Origin: Vitellaria paradoxa
Lineage: Eukaryota; Streptophyta; Magnoliopsida; Ericales; Sapotaceae
Length of the DNA stretch: 64,000 nt
Assembly: GCA_019916065.1 (NCBI GenBank)
Contig: CM034234.1
Coordinates: 18,242,216 to 18,306,215 of the forward strand
Reading direction: 5' to 3'
Part shown: one piece after another, positions 46,939 through 59,202 of the stretch
How the letters are laid out: each line of letters starts with the position of its first letter
Position numbering within the stretch: position 1 is the stretch's first letter
Translations under genes and position numbers: made by a program
Notes under the pieces: model-generated
The model's input: only the letters and a program-made list of their open reading frames with translations
Database searches by the model: none
Told to the model about the DNA's origin: nothing

Positions 46939-49900
46939 TAGGGGTGTAAATCGGGTCGACCCGCCCCTAAGCCGACCCGGCCCTGCCGCTCCAACCGATC
47001 TTCGGGTCGAGTCAAGGGTCACGCCACCCACCCCAACCAACCCGGCATATTTTTAATATTTTTTTAAAGAAAATAAAAAAATATAAAACTAAAACAAACA
47101 CATTAAAATTATTATTGATAAAAATTAAAATTTATTACACAACAACCAATTACATAAATTTAAAATTACAATTTATACATGTAGAATTATAAAAAAAATT
47201 AAATAAATGATAGAGTAATTAATAGGTGTATCACTTCGCGTCTTATAGATCCTAACTAGGTTGGCACCTGTAAGAGTGACTATCATTTGCAAATATTACT
47301 CCATCTATCCATAATTATTATTCATCACTAGATCCACTACCACTAGCGTGTTATTCTCTTTCACCTAAATATATTGCATCAAAATCAATGGCAAGTTGCT
47401 ATTTTTCTGCATCTTCATGTTATCTATTTTCTGCAAGATACCAATCTCGTAAACACATCAAGACTTCTACTGTCGGAGGGGCCAGTCGACTCCTAAATTG
47501 ACTGATAACGCATCCACTAGCACTAAATGCTTGCTCCGATGCTACGGTAGAAACTGGAAATGCGAGTATATCACGAGCTAAAGCTGAAAGAATTGAAAAC
47601 TTTGATTGTTGTCCCTTCCACCAGTCTAAAATATTGAAATCATCTTCATTTTCTATTGGAGGTGTACCGAGATAACGTTGGAGGTCGGATGAATTTGAAC
47701 TTGCACTTGCACTTGTTGATGCATCTGTCCGTCAGGATGTTATTCTTCTCCAAATGGACGTATTGTCACCAAAGTTACGATGAGAAGAGGACGTTGTGGC
47801 CATAGTTGGTTGGACAATTGTACGATTGCTATCATACCGACCCAATAGAGTTTGCATTTCCTGTTTAATTTGATATAATTGTTCTTGGGCACTTTCATGC
47901 CCATTTATCATCTTTAATAATTGAAAGAAAATATCTTCTTCATACCTAGGGTTTAAAATAGTAGCAATACCAAAATGTATGGGAAGTGGGTTAAAATATT
48001 TATCAAATTTTTCCTTTATTACAACAACCAAAGAAGAATAATATTCTTGGGAACCATATTTGTTAAATATTTCATCAATAACCCCTAATTGATAAATAAC
48101 AGTAAAAGAAGTAGGATAATGAATTCCACAAAATATTTTAGTAGCAACATCAAAAACATGTAAAAAAAATCTTTATAGAAAATTACATTTGCCCAATCAA
48201 TTGGCTCAATACTATCTAATCCAACAACATGATTACTTAAAATAAATAAATCAATTACTTTTTGATATTTAATAGCAACTTTTAACATTATATAGGTTGA
48301 ATTCTATTTTATATTAATTTCTATTAGTAATTTTTTAGGTTTTAAACCAATTTGATTGCATATGCCAGTAAATAGACTAATTTTTTTTTTGGAGAGCTCA
48401 TGACACAAACTACAGCTTTTTTATTTTTATAATAAAAGATTCATAAATGTCCAATCCATCCTTTACAATTAAATTAAGTATATGGGCACGACAACGACCA
48501 CGAAATAATGAACCATTTGCAAACAAAGCATTAGTTAAATAATTAAAACAAATATCATTATATGAAACATTGCCTAAAGTAATAGAAAACATTTTTTGCA
48601 CATAATTACCACGATGCAAGTTCATGTAAAATAAGTTCCCCCACACTGAATCCAGTGAATGGTTGTTCAACTAATTTAAATGAAATAATGCGTTTATTTA
48701 TTTTTCAATTTTCATCAATATAATGTGCAGTTATATAAAGATATTCAATATCTTGGCAAGATTTCCACATATCGACGGTCAAGCAAACATTTACTTCAAA
48801 ATTAGTAAAATAAGTTCTTAATTCATCATTTTTTGATTCAAAATCTCGTAAAACATTATTTTTTGAAGTATTTCTTGAAAAACCGCAATATTCTGGTGCA
48901 AAACTTTCGCGAATAAATTTTTCAAAATGTTGATTTTCACTCATTGTAAATGGTTGCTCATCTTTAACAATATATCTAACTAAATTATTTTGTACTCTTG
49001 CAGGATCATAAGAAAAAATATTTAAATTACCTCCTTCATTACTTAATTGAGTTTGTGTTGTACATGAAAAATATTGATCAATTAAACTATTAATGCGAGG
49101 ATCCTGTTGGTGCCTTCTATTTAAATATCTTGTTAAATGACTAGTTCCAGATAATTTCTACCATCTAATAAATCCCAACAAATAACGCATTTAGCCTTAT
49201 GCATTCCATCATCACGTGGAATTCTAATAAAAAAATCCCATACTTTTGAAGTGTCACGCTGGTGTTGGGCGTGACGTGAAGATGATACACCAACATCACC
49301 AGCTGTGGTAGTAGGTGTTGGTATTTCTAGACTTTGTGGTGATGTAAATTGTTCCATTTGTTCTTGAGAGGGAAAGGATATTGAGTCTCCGCCCTCCAAA
49401 TCAAAAAAAATGAGTGTTCCGTGGATTCATTTAGAAAAAATAATTTAATTAAAAAAATTTAATTATGAAAATTAAAAAATATATGTATGCAAATTAAAAA
49501 AATAATTAAAATACTAATTTGAAATAATTTGAAGCCTTGAATCACTTGATCTTGAACTTGATTCTTGAAATCTTGACTTCAAATTTGACAAAATGGAATG
49601 CACTTGAGCAGAATTAAAGAGCACACTTGAGTGTTGGAGAGCACAATTGAAGAGCACACTTGAGCACAATTGGAGAGAAATTTTGTTAATTTTTTGTGAA
49701 GGGTGAGTGAATGTGAGTGTGGGGTATTTATAATGGAAGAGGGTGGAGAAATTTTGTAATTTTGTAGAATTTATTTAGAATAAAAAAAAAAAGAGGAAGG
49801 AGACGTTCTGCCAAGCAGAACAGTAAAAAAAATAAAGGAAAATGAGAGGGGTGCTATCGTGCTGGGCTGCTTGGGCACTGCCTAGTGCCTGGCAAGCATA

Positions 49901-50191
49901 AAAAAAAAATAATTAGAAAGGCTGTTTTGCCAAAGCAAAACGGTAAAAAGAAAAAAGAAAGAAGGGGGGCCACGGGGGGGCGAGCGGGGGCATGGGGCGG
50001 GGCGCGGGCCGAGGGCAGCATGGGCTGGGTCGGGTCGGGGCTCGGGCCAGGTCAAGGGTGACCCAAGCCCTGACCCGGAGGGGGAGGGGCGGGGGTCGGG
50101 CCGGGGCTGTACAGAGCTGCGGGTCGGGGCTAGGTCGGGGCATTTCCGGGTCGGGTCGGGTTGCCGGCCAATCGGCCCATTTACATCCCTA
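46939..50191 (-). mobile_element. decayed hAT transposon (3.25 kb) with GC-rich subterminal arrays
   Basis: Left end TAGGGGTGTAAATCGGG; right end reversed TAGGGATGTAAATGGGC. Both ends are followed by clusters of GGGTCGG or CGACCCG motifs, very dense on the right side (about 49970-50165). Between them, on the minus strand, lies a broken hAT transposase gene. No clean 8-bp target duplication is visible, in keeping with age or rearrangement. Clustered short subterminal motifs are where hAT transposases bind. Confidence 0.8.
47340..49399 (-). pseudogene. hAT transposase (BED zinc finger, RICESLEEPER-like), broken
   Basis: Segments appear in the right order on the minus strand with stops and frame changes between them. 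At 49133-49399 a start and the first half of a BED finger (VWDFFIRI...KAKCVIC) are found; its second half (HLTRYLNRRH) continues in another frame. At 48705-48944 there is a piece with LTVDMWKS. At 48410-48670 there is the hAT block around RAHILNLIVKDGL. At 47732-48031 there is the part with FGIATILNPRYEE. The C-terminal dimerisation region (about 47400-47660) has DWWKGQQSKF and FPVSTVASEQAF. No single frame covers the protein, so it is inactive. Confidence 0.85.
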
Positions 50192-50302
50192 CATCTGCCA
50201 ACACACAAAGCAGTTGTGTCAACTACTCGTCGCAAATCAATTGAAAATTCCTGCAATGCCATTTCTAGCAGACCAGGCCATGGTTAAAATTTAAAACACT
50301 TA

Positions 50303-50393
50303 AGCGTGACCTATAGTTTAGTGATTAAGAGGCTCTCCTCCTCGCTCATGACTCGAGTTCGAGTCTTTCCCCCTCCCTTTAAAAAAAAAAAAA
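50303..50393 (+). mobile_element. short tRNA-derived SINE
   Basis: A-box-like TAGTTTAGTGA (50313-50323), B-box GAGTTCGAGTC (50355-50365), CT-rich 3' part and A-tail. The CCCCCTCCC-type 3' end resembles the SINE at 33957. A possible target duplication is TTAAAAC with nearby TTAA on both sides, but it is imperfect. Confidence 0.6.
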
Positions 50394-50776
50394 CTTTACC
50401 TTTCAAAAAAAAATTAAAACTTAAAAAACTCAACAATAAATGAACTTTGACCTCCAGAAAGGCCTTCAAATTCTCCAATAAAATTAACAAGATCATTACT
50501 CAGTATGCGTCGAAAGGGGCATGTAAGGGATTCATTCGCCGCTAATCAACTGACTTTATTACAAAAAAATTATTTTTTTAAGGTCAAGGGATTGATTCTG
50601 AGACCTCGAATCAACTTAAAAGTTCAAAGAAATTATAACGTATATTGCTAGTGACCATAGAATAAAAGTCACCATGACGCACCGTATTTAAAATATTTGA
50701 ACATCCTATGTTATGATTTCAAACAACGATAACGGATTGTGCGATGGTAACTGGTGTTTTTTTCAAAACCGTAATC

Positions 50777-53700
50777 TCAGTATTGCCTCATGATTTGGAA
50801 GAGCGAAGAGTACGTTCCCATGGCTGCACTAACCAAGCCCAGCGCAACGATTGCAATGCTCAAAACAATCTGGACAATGGAAAACAGATATGGTCAGATA
50901 GAAAGGCAGATAATACATGACATTGGAACATACATTTTTGTCATTGTGCAGAAATATCCAACAACTTTTGGACCCCGGTTCATCTGTTATTTTTTATTCG
51001 GCTATTTTTTCACTTTTTTAAATCTCAACCATCCATTTTCATCAATTTGTAAAAAAATGCAAAGATAATACAGTGCAAAAATTAGATAGGAAAAGTCAAT
51101 ACAAAACAAAAAACTCTTGTAGGATTTTGACAAGACGTCTATTACTAGTGCAAACTAGTAGGAGCCTACATATCTCTACAAAACGAAAGATTCAAGAATA
51201 CATTGATAACCTCAAATTTCTTTTCAATTTGTTCACTATTTTTTTTTTTTTGGGGTGGGGGGGATTTCCTCTCTACTTTCTTCTTGTTTGGTATTTTTTA
51301 TTAGAATTGTCAATTCAAAATCAAATCCTTGTACATTTATATATATTTTCACTGCTCTAGTATATCATGGTAACACTGTACAAACTTTCAATCAACAATT
51401 GAAAGGGATACATTTCAATTAATGAAACTAGTGAACATGATTTGATAAATAATTTTGATTCTCAAAAAACAAGAAAATATTATTTAACTAATGATGATTT
51501 TTTATTATAATTTTTTATTTATGTAGCAACTGTTTTTCCTTTACTATAAAACTTCATATAAAAAACAACCACCATCCACTAACATCTCACCCTAGAGCCC
51601 CAAATCCCTGGGGCCAGATTTGGAATCACCTTCAGCTGTTCACTTTTAATAATAGCATAGCTATCAGATGCAGAATATTTAAAATTATAACCCATAAAAT
51701 TGGAAATTTTACATGTAAAATATTTTCAAAGTTTCGGTTATTTTCTTTATCCAAGAAATGATATCCTGCTCCACAACCAATGCAAACCTTAAAATCTTTT
51801 CAATCAGGTTCTGTTAAACAAGTTTGATGTTCAAAATGGTATGAATTACATAACGTAGTTGTCCAGTACAAAAAATCAATTCAGCTTTCCAGAGTTGTTG
51901 TCAAATTGGATGATAAGAGGTTCTATTAAGCAGAAATATCAATAGGGAATGGAGCTCTCTTACCTGAGTTGTTGTCGCCGTCCTTACAATTTTCAGAAAA
52001 CATAAAGCTGGCATTATTACTGACTGAATCAAACCAAAATGCTTTTTAGATCAGCATATGTACCATAGGAAACTATATACATATACATATATATATATAT
52101 ATATATTTAGACAATACCATAAGGAAGCAAATCATGATAACAATCCAATGAAAAAAACCAAAAACATGAGATTTCAGTGACAACGTAAAATCTTTACAGT
52201 CTAAATATAACTTCATATAATATTGGCTTTTCCCTTTTTGTAGCCTAGATAATACATGGATAAGGCAACTAAGACTAACAAATATAGAGATCCAAACACA
52301 CTGACAAATTTGTGGATTAGTGTGCATAGGATATTCTGTAGATTCCAGGGTACACTTCGGGCATTATCTAGATTCCAGGCCATAATCAGTTGACATAATT
52401 ATTTTCTAGATTGTGGTATTTATCAAAAAAACAAGAAAAAGAAAACTTCCAGCTTGTGGTATACAACTTGCAGTTAAAATAAAATTAAAAAAAAAAAATT
52501 AACTACAATCAAATTATTGAATAGAGACATAAAAATAGATATTTTCAAGTGCTCAAAGGTCCAACTAAGATTAAAAATCTCAAAAGCAAAGAATGAAGAA
52601 TAAATTGCATGCTTGAAAACCCAGCTTTCATGTTTAGATTTGGAAATTAGAGGACAACGATGAATTTAAACAAACATAGTGATGTGAAGTCAAGAAGAAA
52701 TTAAGCAAGAGAAGAGAATTAATCTCAAGAAGAAAAGAACACAAGGGGGAGAGGGCAAATCCGTTCACAGGCCATATCATTATCATCATAATATCAACCA
52801 TATCATCTTCTTAACACAACATTACTTAAATAGAAAACACAAAAAGGGGTATCAAGAGGCCCTAGGGAAAACCAGGAGAATACCCCAGGATAATTAAACA
52901 GATCATTTAAGGATGTATTAATCAAGGGGGATGTATGTATTTATTTAAATGCTTGATGTCCCCATCACATAGCTTAATCCTTACCACAAGTACACTAAGA
53001 AGAGAACCTATCAAAGCCATCACAAGACCTGCAATAAGAACAAGATGAAGATGAATTCAGAATGTATCCCAGTATCTCTAACATATAGAGTTGATCAAGT
53101 TGTGACAACGTAATGTTAACAGACGACTTAATAACAATAATAATGATGATAATAATATTATTATTATTTAACATTCAGTACAATTCTAAAAAAAATTGCA
53201 TGGATTTTGAACTTATAATCAATTCTAAAAAAATTGCATGGCTTTTGAGCTTCACTACCTAAACTGGGGTATGACTATTGGGAGCAATTATATGTCTTAA
53301 GTGCCGGATTAATCTAATTCTTATGCCTAGGGACGCTAATGCATGGCTTGATTTATATTTTCTTAATGATTTCTTTTAATTTTTAAGGAGTAAAATAATT
53401 TTTACATATGAAAAATAGAGAATTTTATACATAATACAATGATGATGAAAGTCTTATACATAGTTAGACAGTAAATTCAACTGCTTATACATACGATGCA
53501 TTTCCAACTAAGCAGAATTGACATATCCATACCCTTACCAAGCGTCAAGTGTTTTAACTCAAGGGAACAACAAGAAAAGAATTAGGATGAGTGTGTGGCT
53601 TTCTCTAGCTTTTCTATTGCTCTAAAGAGAGCAAATGGTATAAGATTCATTTCTGTATATATTGTTGTGCTCACTTAAAGTGGAATTATACAAAATCATT

Positions 53701-56700
53701 TTAAGCTTGCATTAACTAGCATCACCTCAAAAAGTCACTCCTCAGACGAGAACATGTTTACATGTCTCCATCAAAGTTGACTGCAGTACCCTTAAATCGT
53801 CTAGAAGATTAAGAAGCAAGGTCTTATTTCCACAGCAGAATTGAAGTTTGCACCATCAATTTTATGGACATTAATATTGTTTGCATAGAGCACCTCCAAT
53901 TGGATTACAAATTAGTGTCTAAATAACCAATAAACCACAGTATCATACATTGCTAAAATTTATATTTGACGAAAGAACTTAACTCTAAGAGATTAACAAT
54001 ATTATTTTGTTATCATAAATCACTGAAAATTTCATGACTAGAGCCTGGTAGTCATTTTATGATTTCCATTATTTAATTAATAAATTTTGTGGATCCATGT
54101 ACTTTTCAACACTTCAGCTCACCGTTATCTTAGTAAATGTTACACATCTTATAAATTTTCTTTCAACTCGGCAGTTTTATTGGCCACAATGGCTCACCAT
54201 AGCGAGTAGAGATTCTTTACAACTAAACTTCTAGTTACAAACACTCCAAAATGGCTGTTGTATTTGTTTCCAACATGTGTCAGCCAAAAAAATTCATCAA
54301 GCAAGCCAAGACATGTGCCTGACGTGCCATATCGCATGCTTAATTCTTTTTATCATATTTCTTTTGTCAAAGAGAACGGATTGAAATGTAATTTTTATGC
54401 ATCATCTTTTGTCTCACCTTTTATTACTTTGCGTATTCATGTTCTTATGCATTGAGATATTGAACTCATGTTGGTTTTTAATGTTTTTGGTGCTTTGTGG
54501 ACATTTTATTCAAATATATACAGCTAATGAAAATTATCCTTTTTTCTTGTATCCTCATCTTTCTTAAATTTCCACGTCCCGCACCCCTAATCTTATCACG
54601 TCCGTATCCCATGTCTATGTTTCTTAACCTTTAGTAATGAAAGTTCTAGAAGTTTAATGAAAATAAAATAAGAGAAAGAATGGTAACGAAATTTTTTATG
54701 ATTATACTTGAATTTACCAACACATTCAGATGAAGAACATATGGAAAATATACATATGAGAAGTTGATTAACTTTTACAATGCACCATGTATTCGATTAT
54801 CACTCAACTAATCAGTCAAGCACTTTGCTAACGGTGAAGTTTTCCATTACGGTCAATATTCCCATACCAAAGCTTTCATATCTTAATGGAATTGGAGAAT
54901 CTTCTGACAACTGATGAAATCATGGCCAAGAAACTTACGATCTCTCCAAAGTTGAAGTATAAATTCTCCCCTCAATTACATAAAAGCTAATCCCGGATCC
55001 AGCCATCAAGATTACCATATATTTGATATCATTTATGTTAAAGACTGCTAAATGCTAATGTAACTACAAATGGTTTGCTCCCAAATTTAATTTAAGGTGA
55101 ATGTTTGCCAGGCCACACAGTAATTGGAAAATCTCCCAACAAATTAACAAGCTGCTCCTATATAAATTAAATAATGACCTAAAAATTAACATCTATAACA
55201 TGTGCGAGTACAAAAAACTTTTGAAGATCATTTTTGTAGCTGGTGATCTTATTTGTGTGTTACTGTCTTGCAGAGATAATATGGAACTCGAAGAATAGAT
55301 TGTATACCAAAGAAAGGAAGAAGGAATGCAACACAAACGGATGAAATGACCAGTGCTGTCCGCAGGAGAATGAAACACCAGAAACTATTTGAGACTCTGA
55401 CAGGCAGTAGTTCCTCGATACATCTTGCCAAAGGGTTCATCAACAGGGCATATTTGTGCATTGTCAAGGAAGCAAATGAGGGCATCTACTTCCATAATCT
55501 TTTGAATAGAATGCTAAACTACATCATTTTTTTACTTTCACAACTTAATAAATTTGTAAAAGGATATTTAGTAAACGGATTGATAACCTGCAAAAAATAC
55601 AACAAAATCAAACAAAAGAAAAAACAATGCAGTTAAGAGACCAACAAAATCTTCAAACCCAATCTCCCTCCACCCAAATCCCGCATATTCTAATTGAAAC
55701 GAAAATATATGCGAACATACAAAAGCATGTAACATGAGATCAAAAAGGAATGTGGAATTTGATACTTACTGTCGTCCACAAAGCAACTTCAGAAGCCAGG
55801 GCATGAGGTGGCAAATTCAAAGTTATCTGGGATAGTGTGCCTTGACCAAACATGAGAAATCCCATAATTGCAACACCACCATATATTATTACACACAAAA
55901 GAAAGCTGCACAATAAGAATGCGAATGTAATTAAAGGAGTTGCAAGTAAATTTTCATGTTACACCAGGAAAACAGTTTCATACCATATTATTAGCGCCTT
56001 GGTAAATTTTGTTTTATCACTCATGGATTGGTAAATATTCGGGAACACAGAATGCCCAGAGTAACAAAACCCATAGGCACCAATTGCAAAAGGAATACCA
56101 CTCCAGTTTACGACTTGACCACTGTGATGAAATCCAATTCCATTGACAGTGCCGAGAAAAAGCACGCAGAGAACTATCACAGCTGTTGCAATAACACCTC
56201 CAGCTGCAAGATGAATACAAAATGTTTGGACAGTGTATATCACAAATTTTATTTATCAGAATATCAATGCAGCAGAGGCACTTGAAAAGATTACAAACAC
56301 TACAAAAAACCTGAAAGGTAAGATATGATACGGAGATCCCGCAACCAAACAGTTGGTAGAACAATAAGGGCTGCTACAATTCCAAAGAGGTGCGTAGAGT
56401 CCAGTTGAAAACCAGCATAGTCCAAGGATGCAGCAGGGAATAGCCTGGTGAAATTATCGCCCTCCAAAATAATAAATTCCACACAATATGACTGCACTCA
56501 GAGAGGATAAATGTTAAGACTCTTCTTTGGAAATTGGAAATTCACAATCAATGTTTCACTTACATAGAGCTCTGTGTACAAAACAATCTGCGCCAACATC
56601 CAAAAGTAAGATAGTATCAGCACCATAATAGAAAACCACTAAGTTATTAGATGATCGACTAAGATATTCATTTTATTTTTCCTCCCCATTCGCATCCCCA

Positions 56701-59202
56701 TCTACTTTCATTCCCAATGTTACCTTGTTAAGAGCCATCACACGGATGAGGCAAAATTATAAATCATGATAGAAGTAGAACTATGTGAAGAAAATGATAG
56801 AAATTTCATCCTCTAGCTGCAAAATGCAAGCCAGGACAACTAAACGGAATAAGATATATACAGCTTAGCTAGGTGAAATAATTGTAGAAATTTCTGCAAA
56901 ATTTCATTCCCATGCTGATAATTTGTTAGCAATGACACTTCAGTCCTATTAGATTGCAGCAACCAGAACCTACATCAACTTACAGATATAAAAAGACGTC
57001 CATATTTTCCGAATGCAGCTTCTCCAATATCTGGGTAGGTTAAGATGCCTTCTTTGCTCTCAAAGATGCATCTCATAAGAGAAGCTGTATAACAACATAT
57101 GACTGCAAAGAGAACAAGCACTGCCAAGCTTGCCCAGCCAGCTTCTTTGACAGCATAAGGAGTAGACAGAAGCCCAATCCCAGCCAGTACATTTATCCCT
57201 GTTCCATGACAACCTTAACTCTTCAGTTCATCCCAAACAAATCTATTAAAATAATAATTTGAACTCGCAGCAACATAATACATGTAAATTTCTTATTTTT
57301 GAAATTTTCTAACCACAGGGATTCCAGAGCAATCTAATATTTATTTGCTTTCCAAAATATCTTAGCAACACGAAATATAAGAATAAAAACTGATGACCAA
57401 AAAATCTAAATCATTTCACCTGCATCAAGCTTTTATTAAATTGAATGGCATCTGATCTTTCCTAGATTACTTCCCCCCCCCCCCGGGGGTGACCTTCTCT
57501 TGGTATTTTTATCCCAAAAATAATCAAAAGACATTAAATATTGCTGAAGTAAAACACTCTTATGACCTTACCATTGAATACAGTTTGAGCAAAGCTACAT
57601 CCATGGCCAATTGGAAGTTCTCCATCAAGTTGCCCATGCGATGATACTTTCTCTGACCATGATGACTGTGTTCTTGAAATCCTGTCCAAGTCATCTTTAT
57701 GATAACTCTTTTCAAATTCAGTCAACAATGGAGTTTTTCTGTCCAAATCCAAGCTACTTTTACTGCCTATGTCATAACCTGAAGATCTAACACTAGATGT
57801 GCATTGAATGGTTCCAAAAATTGGCGATGCAGCAATTGTGTAAGAATCTGTTGTCTCCCTGCCAAGGTAAAAACAATTATGAGCGTTTCAATTGACCTAT
57901 TTCACAAAAATCTCAAATGCTGCATTCCTTGAATCACTCCCACAAAGCATTTCTCTGGTGGGTTTTCACCACAAGATAACTAACTACATTTATGAACAGA
58001 AAAAAGGAGGATTTCTTCTAATCAAACTATTTATAAATTTTCCTACCAAGTGCTTAGGCCAGCATTAAGATCATCTTCCTTTCACACTTGGAATGAAGAG
58101 GTTCATTCCATTTTACAGATGAGCAACACATAAGGACAAGATAAAATTACCACAACAACATCCAAGTAAATTATGTGGTTAGGTTAAATGACATGGAGCT
58201 TTTACAATAAACTCTGTTTTGTAGCCAATAGAAAAATTGAGGAAAACAAAACCGCAACCAAAAGTGAATCCAATGTTGATCTGAAGCTTTTTAACTGCCA
58301 AAAAAGAAAAAATAAATAAGTGTAATACCACATGCAAACTCATTTCTCACTCCAGTTACATAACTCATTGAAATTTCTTACTCTAAACTAAAAAATCCAA
58401 ATGCTAAGTCCTTTTTTTTTTTTTTTTCCCCCCCGATAACTCAGGTGTCTAGGTAACCTTATCCGCAGCTCAACTAATCCTGTGACCTGAAGTTAACGAT
58501 CAGATAAACTTCCGAGCTTTCAACTTCATAAGACTCAAATGCTAAGTCTTATGAAATGGTTTATAAGGTAAACATATATTGGCCATACTTGAAATTCGCA
58601 ATTGGTTGTGCCAGAAATATATTTGGTTTGATTTCAAGATCAAAATTCAAATACAATCATTCAACCAGAATCACTGAAGATTTGTTTTTTTGGTAAGTAA
58701 GATAATTTGGATTAAAGAAAAAATAAATTATATAATCCAGAGGGAATACTTTGACATACAAAGAATAGTTACTATCTAATATCTATACAAAACATAGGAT
58801 TCCAAGGTTTACAAGTGTCAATATTAGCTGTAAAGGTTTAATCTTAGCCACTGAAGATTTGTTGATAGACCTGAAAGAGTGAATATGTATGTATACATAT
58901 ATAAGCAAGTAAGATTCAATTTGTTTTTTTTTTTTTTTTCCCCCGATTCTCACCAACGAAACGGCTCAAAGTAAGTAGAAAAGGAGGGAATCAAGGAAGA
59001 AACCTGTAACTTGAGGCCATTGTTGAGAAGAGAAAGGCGAAGAAGAAGGTAATCTTGATTTATCACTACATTCGTTACCGTTCTCTTCATCACTATCACT
59101 AGAATCGCCATTACCCAGCTCGCTGTCTTCTATATCAGCTGCACCAGCACCATCATCCTCACTCTCCAAGAAAAATTCTGAATTTTTCTCTCTCTCCGCC
59201 AT
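50777..59202 (-). CDS. AVT1: AVT1-type vacuolar amino acid transporter (AAAP family), 12 exons
   Basis: Exons on the minus strand: 59004-59202, 57572-57858, 56984-57198, 56564-56587, 56311-56491, 55984-56203, 55770-55905, 55568-55587, 55308-55453, 52985-53028, 51964-52023, 50777-50869. The product is about 540 residues: an acidic, Ser-rich cytosolic N-terminus, then a chain of membrane helices starting at [20 protein letters not shown], the AAAP family entry motif. Later blocks include [38 protein letters not shown] and [15 protein letters not shown]. Relatives move neutral amino acids across the tonoplast. Exon 4 is only 24 bp and exon 8 only 20 bp. Exon 1 is one base short of joining exon 2 at the main acceptor; an AG 11 bp further in (exon 2 starting at 57847) would restore the frame. 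Intron 8 looks U12-type. Confidence 0.92.
55454..55567 (-). other. probable U12-type intron of the AVT1 gene
   Basis: On the gene strand the intron opens with ATATCCTTTT, the U12 donor consensus, and has a branch-site match TTCCTTGAC about 10 nt before its end. It is 114 bp. To keep the conserved protein sequence ([11 protein letters not shown]) with the ATATCC donor, the intron must end in AA (GCACAA). The AAATAT repeated at both borders makes the exact cut ambiguous. Confidence 0.7.
58400..58510 (-). repeat. T-run plus C-run flanking possible SINE remnant
   Basis: About 20 T then 7 C then GATAACTCAGG. A second T-run, C5, GATTCTC lies at 58924-58950. On the gene strand these look like a body followed by an A-tail. 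No A or B box was identified, so the SINE label is uncertain. Confidence 0.3.

Noticed and set aside
49882..50294. Overlapping Pro/Arg- and Gly-rich open frames on both strands
   Set aside because: They are a by-product of the GC-rich GGGTCGG array at the end of the hAT element, which removes stops in all frames.
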